Part shown: in pieces, positions 1 to 5,678 of the stretch
Layout: each line of letters begins with the position of its first letter
Position numbering within the stretch: the stretch's first letter is position 1
Assembly (NCBI GenBank): GCA_003647525.1
Contig: QMMZ01000025.1
Span: 1-11,319, forward strand
Length of the DNA stretch: 11,319 nt
Direction: 5' to 3'
Origin: Deltaproteobacteria bacterium
Lineage (GTDB): Bacteria; Desulfobacterota; Desulfobacteria; Desulfobacterales; ETH-SRB1
Program-made: the position numbers and the translations under genes
The notes under the pieces: model-generated
The model's database searches: none
What the model was told of the DNA's origin: nothing
Seen by the model: the letters and a program-made list of their open reading frames with translations, nothing else

Positions 1-427
1 CAACAGCCGTATCTTCACTGAGATTTTTATAAAGAAAATCAATATCCAGATTTCCCTTACTGTCAACCGGAACAAATGTCACACGATAACCCTTCTTTGA
101 AAAATATTCGTACAAATTTTTAATGGCAGGGTGCTCAACCCGTGTGGTTATGATATGCTTTTTATCAGGGTTCGACAATATTGCTGCCTTTATTGCGGTA
201 TTGTCACTTTCAGTACCGCAACTGGTAAATACGATTTCCTCGGGCGCAGCCCTCAAAAAAGCCGCCAGTTTTGCACGTGCTTCCTTTAATTTGCAACTTA
301 CATTTCCGCCAAAGGAGTGTATGCTTGAAGGATTTCCGTAAGTTTCAGTAAAGTATGGGAGCATCTCTTGAAGAACTTCAGGAGCAACCTGTGTAGTGGC
401 ATTGTTGTCAACATAAATAATTTTCAT
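1..427 (-). CDS. nifS: NifS/IscS-type cysteine desulfurase, N-terminal part (runs off the window)
   Basis: A PLP enzyme that takes sulfur from L-cysteine as an enzyme persulfide and hands it to an Fe-S scaffold; cytosolic. The 142 codons seen begin MKIIYVDNNATTQVAPEVL, the usual NifS opening. They continue with NPSSIHSFG (about 32-40), the phosphate-binding loop TSCGTESDN (68-76) and the EHPA motif (98-101), whose His stacks on PLP in the family. The PLP lysine and the active Cys lie beyond the window edge. The loop reads SCGTE where SGGTE is more usual; the effect is unknown. The ATG at 427-425 fits the family start. GAGG lies about 10 bases upstream, inside a NifU-derived fragment in another frame, which suggests an old nifU-nifS arrangement. 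The family assignment is secure; whether it serves nitrogenase or general Fe-S assembly cannot be told. Confidence 0.95.
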   Translation of the reverse strand, partial: MKIIYVDNNATTQVAPEVLQEMLPYFTETYGNPSSIHSFGGNVSCKLKEARAKLAAFLRAAPEEIVFTSCGTESDNTAIKAAILSNPDKKHIITTRVEHPAIKNLYEYFSKKGYRVTFVPVDSKGNLDIDFLYKNLSEDTAV

Positions 428-569
428 CGCTGGACATCCTCAAGTTTAAAAAAAGTTTCAAGGCGTCACCACACGCCATAGAACCAACTTCCCCCATACC
501 ATCAGGATCTTCAATGATGCCAACGTTTCGAGGGTTAAGGGCTCGGAAAATTAGTTGCCCACCTATCAT
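408..569 (-). pseudogene. NifU/IscU scaffold fragment, truncated at both ends
   Basis: In the frame offset from nifS, a 53-codon stretch contains LNPRNVGIIEDPDGMGEVG followed by SMACGDALKLFL (roughly positions 539 down to 444). This is the N-terminal part of the NifU/IscU scaffold, including the first cluster Cys in the CGD motif. The expected first ~20 residues are absent, replaced by MIGGQLIFRA, which is unrelated. After LFLNLR the match is lost and a stop at 410-408 lies inside nifS. The upstream break falls at AGGGCTCGG (538-546 on the plus strand), the same sequence that ends the repeat elements near 6768 and 6948, so an element insertion or deletion probably removed the 5' end. A short translated leader coupled to nifS is an alternative, but no good ribosome site precedes the ATG at 569. 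Confidence 0.72.
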
Positions 570-615
570 AGTGTCTGAACCGCTTGGAAGCAGGGGTTTT
601 TCATTCAGGCACTAT
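568..615. repeat. Inverted repeat hairpin between nifS and ppaC
   Basis: ATAGTGTCTGAA (568-579) and TTCAGGCACTAT (604-615) are 12-base inverted arms with one G-T mismatch around a 24-base loop. There is no T-run of terminator type, though the loop ends in five T. It abuts the repeat end at 538-546, so it may belong to the same inserted element or to a second repeat class. Its function is not known. Confidence 0.55.
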
Positions 616-728
616 CTACAATAATAATTATGTATTTGCAAAAAAAATGATACAATTTACAAAATTTCCGATTTTTGCTTCTTGACACCAGCACCATATT
701 ATGCCATTTATTAAAAATATGTTTTAAC

Positions 729-734
729 TATAAT
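729..734 (+). promoter_or_regulatory. Possible -10 box for ppaC
   Basis: TATAAT occurs 58 bases before the ppaC ATG in a strongly AT-rich leader, but no good -35 box sits 16-18 bases upstream (TTTATT at 707-712 is poor). A TTGACA at 682-687 lacks a matching -10 box at normal distance. ppaC needs a promoter here because nifS diverges, yet these boxes are only candidates. Confidence 0.3.
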
Positions 735-792
735 TTGGCAATTAGTCTGGTAGTAACATAGTAAAATTTAATTAAAATTTGGGAGGTTTAAT

Positions 793-1716
793 ATGGCAGT
801 TTATGTTTACGGGCACAAAAATCCTGATAGTGATTCTGTGTGTGCCGCTATTGCGCTTGCTGATCTTAAAAGCAAGATAGGCGTTGAGGCTGTGCCTGCT
901 GTACAGGGCAACTTAAACCCTGAATCCAATTTTATTCTGGAAAAATTCGGTGTCAGTGCACCCGAAATCATAAGCAGCGGCGCTGGCAAGCAGGTTATTC
1001 TGGTTGATCATTCGGATCTTGCACAGAGTCTGGATGACTTAAAAGATGCTGAGATTCTGGGCATTGTTGACCATCACAAACTCGGCGATGTGACTACTTC
1101 AAATCCCCTGGAATGCTGGATTTGGCCTGTTGGCTGTACATGCACTGTGCTAAAAGAAATGTATGGATTCTTTGGAGTTGAAATCCCCAAAGCTATAGCC
1201 GGCATTATGCTGTGCTCCATCCTGAGCGATACAGTCATTTTCAAGTCAGCTACCTGTACAGACCAGGACAAGGAAGCTGCTGATGCTCTGGCCAAGATCG
1301 CCGGCGAATCAGATTTGACCGCACTGGGCATGGAAATGTTCAAGGTTAAGTCGGCAGTTGAAGGCACACCCGCAAGGGAACTTGTATTGCGTGATTACAA
1401 AGACTTTGATATGAACGGCAACAAAGTGGGAATTGGCCAGCTTGAAGTAGTTGATCTGTCCATTCTGGATAGTGTCAAACCAGCCCTTGCTGAAGATATC
1501 AAGGCTCTTAAAACAGAAGGCAACAGACACTCTGTATTCCTCCTATTGACCGACATCATGAAAGAAGGCTCTGAAATGCTTATTGCATCTGATGATGAGG
1601 CTGTTGTTCAAAAAGCTTTTGGCATTGCCCCGGAGGGCGGAAAAGTCTGGCTCGATGGAGTTATGAGCCGTAAAAAACAGGTTGTTCCAAATTTCGAAAA
1701 AGCCTTTGCAGGCTAG
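793..1716 (+). CDS. ppaC: Manganese-dependent (family II) inorganic pyrophosphatase
   Basis: Hydrolyses pyrophosphate to two phosphates in the cytosol, pulling biosynthetic reactions forward. The 307-residue protein has the family II (DHH superfamily) pattern in full. GHKNPDSDS at 7-15 carries His8, Asp12 and Asp14 as Mn ligands, followed by VDHSD at 71-75, the signature DHH at 93-95 and SDT at 145-147. The C-terminal DHHA2 part ends with SRKKQVVP (292-299), whose Arg/Lys hold the substrate. Length is normal for the single-domain form, with no CBS regulatory insert. The start is fixed by GGGAGG at 781-786, six bases before the ATG. It stands alone, divergent from nifS, and ends in its own strong terminator. 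The stop codon lies in a 14-base tandem duplication (1714-1741). Confidence 0.97.
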   Translation: MAVYVYGHKNPDSDSVCAAIALADLKSKIGVEAVPAVQGNLNPESNFILEKFGVSAPEIISSGAGKQVILVDHSDLAQSLDDLKDAEILGIVDHHKLGDVTTSNPLECWIWPVGCTCTVLKEMYGFFGVEIPKAIAGIMLCSILSDTVIFKSATCTDQDKEAADALAKIAGESDLTALGMEMFKVKSAVEGTPARELVLRDYKDFDMNGNKVGIGQLEVVDLSILDSVKPALAEDIKALKTEGNRHSVFLLLTDIMKEGSEMLIASDDEAVVQKAFGIAPEGGKVWLDGVMSRKKQVVPNFEKAFAG

Positions 1717-1741
1717 TATTTATTATTTAGTATTTATTATT
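1714..1741 (+). repeat. 14-bp tandem duplication over the ppaC stop
   Basis: TAGTATTTATTATT is present twice head to tail (1714-1727, 1728-1741). The first TAG is the ppaC stop codon; the second is out of frame. It looks like a local slippage duplication with no evident function. Confidence 0.8.
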
Positions 1742-1747
1742 TTGCAT

Positions 1748-1786
1748 AAAAAAGCCCGGTTATGCATATGCATGCCGGGCTTTTTT
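1748..1786 (+). terminator. Intrinsic terminator after ppaC, probably bidirectional
   Basis: AAAAAAGCCCGG (1748-1759) pairs perfectly with CCGGGCTTTTTT (1775-1786). The G+C-rich 6-bp core is extended by A-T pairs, and the loop contains the self-complementary ATGCATATGCAT. The T-run follows on plus, and the A-run before the stem gives a T-run on minus as well. It closes the ppaC unit. Confidence 0.93.
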
Positions 1787-1800
1787 ATTATGTTTTTTTC

Positions 1801-1818
1801 ACCACGAAGCTTCGTGGT
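1801..1818. repeat. Perfect 18-bp palindrome
   Basis: ACCACGAAGCTTCGTGGT is a perfect palindrome with no loop, between the ppaC terminator and the GT9 gene. It could be a dimeric protein site or a collapsed relic of the ACCACGAAG/CACGGA repeat type seen elsewhere in the window. No specific role can be assigned. Confidence 0.6.
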
Positions 1819-1897
1819 TTAATTTTTCCTTATAATCCTGACCGTTTCAAAAAGCGCGGTTTATAGCCGTGCAAACTATATATAGCGTAATTTATGT

Positions 1898-2815
1898 ATG
1901 AAAACGTTCTTAATTTGCCATCGCGGGGCTCTCGGTGATTTTATACTTACATGGCCCGCTATTCTTTGTTTACGAAAAATTTTGCCGGATTATTTTTTTA
2001 AAGGCATTGGCCGCCCGGAATATATGCGTTTAGCCATTAATCTTGGCTTGCTTGATTCATTTATAGACATGGATTCCTCAAGATTGCTTGATCTGTTCAA
2101 TGGAAAAGCAATTCCTCCTGAAATAGGCCATCCAGGCGGAGCCTTACTCTGGCTGTCATCCGGGCAGGGTATCGTTAATCTTCTAAAAAAATATGCTTTG
2201 CTGCCGGTTGTATCAATTGCCCCATTTCCAGCCAGGCGAATGCATGTGGCAGTTTATCACTGTCAATCCATGCAATCCCATTTTCCTGTTAATATTCCTG
2301 AAAATCTTTCTGATTGTTTTCCTCCAAAAACAAAGAAAGGCAATTATGCTTTGATTCATCCTGGAAGCGGAAGCCCCGCCAAAAACTATTCGCCCCGATT
2401 TTATCTTGCTCTTGCTGATGAATTGCAACGTTTAGGATATAAAAAGACAGGGTTTATCGCAGGACCTGCAGAAAAAACAACCATCATGCATGAGAATTTT
2501 ACAGGCAGATGGGTAGAATGGCCGGAAAATGTTGAAAGACTGGCCGACCTGCTTGCCGATGCATCACTCTATATTGGAAATGACTCCGGCGTAAGTCATC
2601 TCGCAGGAATTCTTGGGGTGCCGACAATTGTTTTTTATAAAACCACTGCTCCGGAAGTCTGGGGAGCTCTAGGCAGAAAGGTGGCCCACATTAAAGCCGG
2701 TAATGAAAAATCTGCTTTATACCTCGGAAGGTCACAAATTGCGCTTTTTTCGGTGAGCAATGAGCATCAAGAGCAAGGCGCGAAGACGCGGAATAGCAGG
2801 CTATTGCAAGTCTGA
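1898..2815 (+). CDS. GT9 family glycosyltransferase (heptosyltransferase-like), C-terminus formed by a repeat
   Basis: GT9 enzymes add ADP-heptose or a related sugar to the lipopolysaccharide core on the inner face of the inner membrane. The N-terminus has the family loop RGALGDFILTWPA (9-21). The second Rossmann half begins near IHPGSGSPAKNYS (153-165) and carries the nucleotide-binding signature YIGNDSGVSHLAG (225-237), followed by GVPTIVFY and a Trp-Gly segment. At 305 residues it is slightly short. Homology ends near residue 273; residues 274-305 are encoded by the 160-bp palindromic element at 2718-2877 and are unlike any GT9 tail. The protein may therefore be C-terminally altered yet folded, or decaying. 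No clear ribosome site precedes the ATG, so the start is tentative. There is no LPS gene neighbour. The acceptor cannot be told from sequence. Confidence 0.85.
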   Translation: MKTFLICHRGALGDFILTWPAILCLRKILPDYFFKGIGRPEYMRLAINLGLLDSFIDMDSSRLLDLFNGKAIPPEIGHPGGALLWLSSGQGIVNLLKKYALLPVVSIAPFPARRMHVAVYHCQSMQSHFPVNIPENLSDCFPPKTKKGNYALIHPGSGSPAKNYSPRFYLALADELQRLGYKKTGFIAGPAEKTTIMHENFTGRWVEWPENVERLADLLADASLYIGNDSGVSHLAGILGVPTIVFYKTTAPEVWGALGRKVAHIKAGNEKSALYLGRSQIALFSVSNEHQEQGAKTRNSRLLQV

Positions 2816-2877
2816 GCAACGCTGCTATTGATGTTCATGGCCAGCGAAAAATCGTATTTGTGGCCTTTCGAGGTATA
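2718..2877. repeat. 160-bp long-hairpin element, copy 1
   Basis: The ends are inverted copies: TATACCTCGGAAGGTCACAA on the left, against the reverse complement of the right end, TATACCTCGAAAGGCCACAA. The whole length is an imperfect palindrome with arms of about 79 bp, for example ATGAGCATCAAGAGCA against ATGAACATCAATAGCA. The centre reads GGAATAGCAGGCTATTGC. It shares its sequence nearly end to end with copy 2 at 3304-3464. Its left half lies inside the GT9 reading frame and includes that gene's stop codon. No open frame for a transposase exists, so it is MITE-like or REP-like. Confidence 0.9.
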
Positions 2878-3013
2878 AATAAAGTTCTAAAGCTTCTATC
2901 GCCATAAATTTACAAACTCGTAACGGTTTTTAAAAAATATACATTCTTGACAATTAAAACTCAGATGTGTTTTTTATTTAATAGAGGCAAAAACTTCCCG
3001 ATTTCTGAAATAA

Positions 3014-3202
3014 TTCGAGCTGTGCGGGTAGATAATTCCTGAGCCCTTCCGAATGATCTAATCCTCATCGGCAGGTTCCAGTAGTGGCTGGTTTATCTCG
3101 CCCTATCGATTTGGCGGGCGGCATAAAGCCGCCCCTACGATGTCTCCTTCTAATTATCAACTCATTGACAAAACACGGTAAATCCTACCCGCACAGCTCG
3201 AA
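3014..3202. mobile_element. 189-bp MITE-like element with perfect 18-bp terminal inverted repeats
   Basis: TTCGAGCTGTGCGGGTAG (3014-3031) is exactly inverted at 3185-3202. ATAA flanks both sides (3010-3013 and 3203-3206), consistent with a 4-bp target duplication, although the A/T-rich ends make this uncertain. The interior has no gene but carries a nested hairpin (3081-3138). The small size and lack of coding suggest a non-autonomous element mobilised by a transposase elsewhere. Confidence 0.8.
3081..3138. repeat. GTAGNGGC...GCCNCTAC nested hairpin
   Basis: An imperfect inverted repeat: GTAGTGGCTGGTTTATCTCG on the left mirrors the right arm ending GCCGCCCCTAC. The right arm alone folds as GGGCGGC-ATAAA-GCCGCCC (3116-3134). 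Sequences of the GTAGGGGCGG-TTTAT-CCGCCC type are, to my memory, common dispersed repeats in other bacteria. It is G+C-rich against an AT-rich background. Confidence 0.7.
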
Positions 3203-3210
3203 ATAATTCG

Positions 3211-3541
3211 CCACGGAAGGGCACGGAGTTTCACTGAAAATTGTAAACAATGAGAGGTTACATAAAAATTTGAGCTATAAAATCATAGGTGCAGCACGGA
3301 AAGTATACATCGAAAGGTTGCAAATTGCGTTTTTTTCGGCGAGCAATGAGCATCAAGATCAAGGCGCAAAGGTGCGGAATAGCAGGCTATTGCAAGCCTG
3401 AGCAACGCAGATATTGGTGTTCATGGCCAGCGAAAAACCGCAATTTGTTGCCTTTCGAGGTATATATAAAAAACTTGGTTCTGGTTATAATGTTGAGAAG
3501 AGTATTTTGATAATTCAGTGTAATTCCGTGAAAATCCGTGG
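3211..3541. repeat. Inverted CCACGGA/CACGGA/CACTGAA arms around hairpin copy 2
   Basis: The left arm (3211-3238) and right arm (3514-3541) are 28-base inverted copies matching at 22 positions. The shared blocks are CCACGGA, CACGGA and CACTGAA in order. They enclose hairpin element copy 2. The right arm ends 27 bases before the ATG of the next gene, so the element may carry or disturb its promoter. Confidence 0.65.
3304..3464. repeat. 161-bp long-hairpin element, copy 2
   Basis: Direct-orientation copy of the element at 2718-2877. The inverted ends are TATACATCGAAAGGTTGCAA and, from the other side, TATACCTCGAAAGGCAACAA. They share AAATTGCG and a T-run just inside, and the core GGAATAGCAGGCTATTGCAAG is identical to copy 1 over that stretch. 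Several arm differences between copies are matched on the opposite arm (for example CACAA versus GCAAA-type pairs), which suggests that the folded form matters. Confidence 0.9.
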
Positions 3542-3568
3542 TAAACTTTTACACATAAAGGAAAATGC

Positions 3569-5182
3569 ATGAATAAATTGTCTTTAAGGACATGCGTATC
3601 AACTTCTGGTGAATTTGTTTACGGCATTCACAAGCCCGATTACACAGTTGTCAACCTCAGGGGAAAAGATCACATTACAACTCTTGGACATATTAACGGC
3701 AAAACCGCTGTTGAGAACAAAATTAACTTTCCTGCAAATGATGTAACAATTGATAACGCAGACTGGGTATTTGAAATCTCCAACTCCTTTTCTTTTATGG
3801 GCGCAACTTTTATATTAAAATCAAGCGCTGATAAAAGAATAGAAAATGCGAATCCTTTTGATATTATTAACAAACACGAATCTTCAAAATTAAAAACCAG
3901 TATAAATGAGTTCGAAGACAATGACCCGCTTACTATATCATTGGGCCGAACCTCCACAGACGCAGATTTACTTATCGAGTTAGCCAAAAAGTCGTGCTTG
4001 TTTGAGTTCGATTCACACACAGGAAAGCCTGTTGGCATTCAATATGAAAAGACAAAAAATGGAGAAATCCGACAGGCAATTAAAAACCACCATCTGTTTG
4101 AAATCGTGTCCAACAATACTTTTTTACCTGATACTTATAAGCAGGCTATGGTACTTATCCCCGGCATTCAGGGCCCTAATAAAATTGTGGGAGAGTATAA
4201 AAAGTCTGCCGGCACTCACATCTGGGAATATCTGAGAGAAAACAGCTATATCCCATGGGGACATTATGCAGCAAACATGGCACATGATTCCATCAGGTAT
4301 AAAATCGGAACACTTAAGAAAGAGGATTTGATTGGTCTCAGGCATTTATACTACCAAAGGGTTTACACACAGCTCGCCCAAAGTCTGGGCATTCCCATTC
4401 CCGCAAAAAAACGTACTCTCACAAAAGATGAGCTGGAGTCTTTACGGATACATCTTCTCGAAACCATAAAACATTATGAAAAAGCTAAAAACAATTTGCC
4501 CTTTAATGCATCAATGTGGGGATGGAACTTCGGCTTTGATCTATCTCCTTCAGGATACCGCCTCAATGCCTCTCACCAGCAAATACACCAGCAATTTGCC
4601 ATAGTGCCAACATATATCCCTGGTTTTATCAATGGAAAAAATGATGAAAGCTATACTTTCTTTCCAACCTATACTCAAGGAGATGAAGTATCTCTCTTCT
4701 GCCGGCAGTTCAGAAATAGGACCGGCAAAAACTTCTTTGAAACATACATTAATGCCTTAAAAAATAACAGGAGAATGGATGGCAGAGAAGACAAGGCAAA
4801 AAACCTTATTTTCTATCAAGACGAAAACATCATAGCTTTTGTACCCAAAGCCCAACGCTCTCAAGGAGAAGTACAGATTATGGCCACAGCAAATTGCGGC
4901 AATATTCTTGAGGCGAATTCTACAATGAGAAGGTCTCTGGACATGGCTATTTTGACAACTGTAAGGATGCTGGAAAAATTGGGTGTGGAAATGATGATTT
5001 GTTACGAAACATCCAAGAGGTTTGATAATCCAGACAATGACCAGCGGCTTATGTACACTTTTATTCCACGTCATCCTAAATCGCCAGGGACTTACAGTGA
5101 GTGGCTATATCGCTGGATTATCGGGCATTATCCCGAAGACTTCGCCCATGCCTGTAGTAGGGTTGTTAATCAGAAATTTTAA
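3569..5182 (+). CDS. Uncharacterised 537-aa protein, possibly GalT/HIT-superfamily related
   Basis: I do not recognise a named family. No signal peptide or membrane helix is seen, so it is probably cytosolic. The best clue is NASHQQIHQQFAIVP (333-347): it aligns with the nucleotidyltransferase SxPHPHGQ motif of GalT/HIT proteins, keeping the second His (His340) and final Gln but with Gln for the first His. VPKAQRSQGEVQIM (425-438) resembles the C-terminal GalT-fold strand region. Other notable blocks are WGHYAANMAHDSIRYK (230-245) and a C-terminal RWIIGHYPEDFAHACSRVVN (515-534). A nucleotide-sugar or nucleoside phosphorylase-type reaction is therefore only a suggestion. AAAGGAA at 3557-3563 supports the start. 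The stop TAA shares its last A with the ATG of the next gene, so the two are translated together. Confidence 0.85.
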   Translation: MNKLSLRTCVSTSGEFVYGIHKPDYTVVNLRGKDHITTLGHINGKTAVENKINFPANDVTIDNADWVFEISNSFSFMGATFILKSSADKRIENANPFDIINKHESSKLKTSINEFEDNDPLTISLGRTSTDADLLIELAKKSCLFEFDSHTGKPVGIQYEKTKNGEIRQAIKNHHLFEIVSNNTFLPDTYKQAMVLIPGIQGPNKIVGEYKKSAGTHIWEYLRENSYIPWGHYAANMAHDSIRYKIGTLKKEDLIGLRHLYYQRVYTQLAQSLGIPIPAKKRTLTKDELESLRIHLLETIKHYEKAKNNLPFNASMWGWNFGFDLSPSGYRLNASHQQIHQQFAIVPTYIPGFINGKNDESYTFFPTYTQGDEVSLFCRQFRNRTGKNFFETYINALKNNRRMDGREDKAKNLIFYQDENIIAFVPKAQRSQGEVQIMATANCGNILEANSTMRRSLDMAILTTVRMLEKLGVEMMICYETSKRFDNPDNDQRLMYTFIPRHPKSPGTYSEWLYRWIIGHYPEDFAHACSRVVNQKF

Positions 5183-5628
5183 TGTTTTTTAAAAGGATAA
5201 AACCAGCTGTTCCCAAATATTTGCTTATTGGTCTTGCCGGTCTGATGTGGAGCACCGTGGGCATAATGCTTTGCAGCATGGCTTATTACTGGCTTAAAGA
5301 GGTTGACTGGATAGCTGCTTTCCCATTTGGGCTATTTGGAATCATTTTGTCATTGGCAGCATATCGCTTTGGATTTTCCGGAATCGCTCGAAAAAATATT
5401 GACCGTATCTGTCTGCTCCCTGATAGAGGATGTATTTTCGCTTTTCAGGCATGGAAAAGTTATTTTATCATTGCCTTTATGATTGCACTTGGAATCATTT
5501 TGCGGCATTCCCCTATTCCAAAACACTACCTGGCAATCGTCTATACGACTGTAGGTGGAGCGCTCCTGCTGTCAAGCTTGCACTATTACCGGAAGCTATG
5601 GCGGTTAATAATTCTCAAAAAACCATGA
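5182..5628 (+). CDS. Small four-helix inner-membrane protein, unknown function
   Basis: 148 residues with four predicted transmembrane segments at about 13-35, 43-62, 91-108 and 116-135. A cytoplasmic or periplasmic loop of 28 residues (63-90) includes RKNIDRICLLPDRGCIFAFQAWKSY, cut here as RKNIDRI (70-76) and FAFQAWKSY (86-94). The Arg/Lys-rich tail suggests both ends are cytoplasmic. I know of no function for such proteins. The ATG overlaps the stop of the previous gene by one base (TAATG), and no separate ribosome site is obvious, which points to coupled translation and perhaps physical interaction. The stop overlaps an ATG in another frame (ATGA), which opens a 16-codon frame toward the next gene. 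Confidence 0.85.
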   Translation: MFFKRIKPAVPKYLLIGLAGLMWSTVGIMLCSMAYYWLKEVDWIAAFPFGLFGIILSLAAYRFGFSGIARKNIDRICLLPDRGCIFAFQAWKSYFIIAFMIALGIILRHSPIPKHYLAIVYTTVGGALLLSSLHYYRKLWRLIILKKP

Positions 5629-5675
5629 CAGCCTTCAAAAAAAGGTGGAAGTTAACGCTTACAAAAGAAAATTGA
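5625..5675 (+). CDS. Possible 16-codon linking ORF
   Basis: MTAFKKRWKLTLTKEN begins at an ATGA overlap with the membrane protein stop and ends three bases before the ATG of the cysteine-cluster gene. The peptide is short and basic. Its likely value, if any, is to carry ribosomes across the 50-base gap so that the downstream gene, which has no good ribosome site, is reinitiated. It could equally be chance. Confidence 0.25.
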   Translation: MTAFKKRWKLTLTKEN

Positions 5676-5678
5676 TTA

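Larger units (their letters stand above)
2816..3568. other. 753-base gene-free stretch filled with repeats
   Basis: No credible gene on either strand. It contains the right half of hairpin element copy 1, about 136 bases of AT-rich sequence without clear features (2878-3013), a 189-bp inverted-repeat element (3014-3202), CACGGA-type arms (3211-3238 and 3514-3541) enclosing hairpin copy 2, and the ribosome site AAAGGAA for the gene at 3569. Open frames across the hairpin copies are by-products of the repeat. Confidence 0.75.

Noticed and set aside
734..752. Sigma-54 promoter (TGGCAATTAGTCTGGTA)
   Set aside because: The -12 half TTGCA/T is missing and spacing is wrong.
2718..3464. CRISPR-like direct repeats
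   Set aside because: The two similar units are 160 bp long, palindromic and 426 bp apart; there is no regular short repeat-spacer pattern.
3289..3510. 73-codon open frame on plus
   Set aside because: Lies almost wholly inside hairpin copy 2; its sequence follows the repeat and it has no ribosome site or family match.
5430..5675. 81-codon frame overlapping the membrane protein
   Set aside because: Shifted frame of a well-supported four-helix protein; only its last 16 codons after the ATGA overlap are worth noting.
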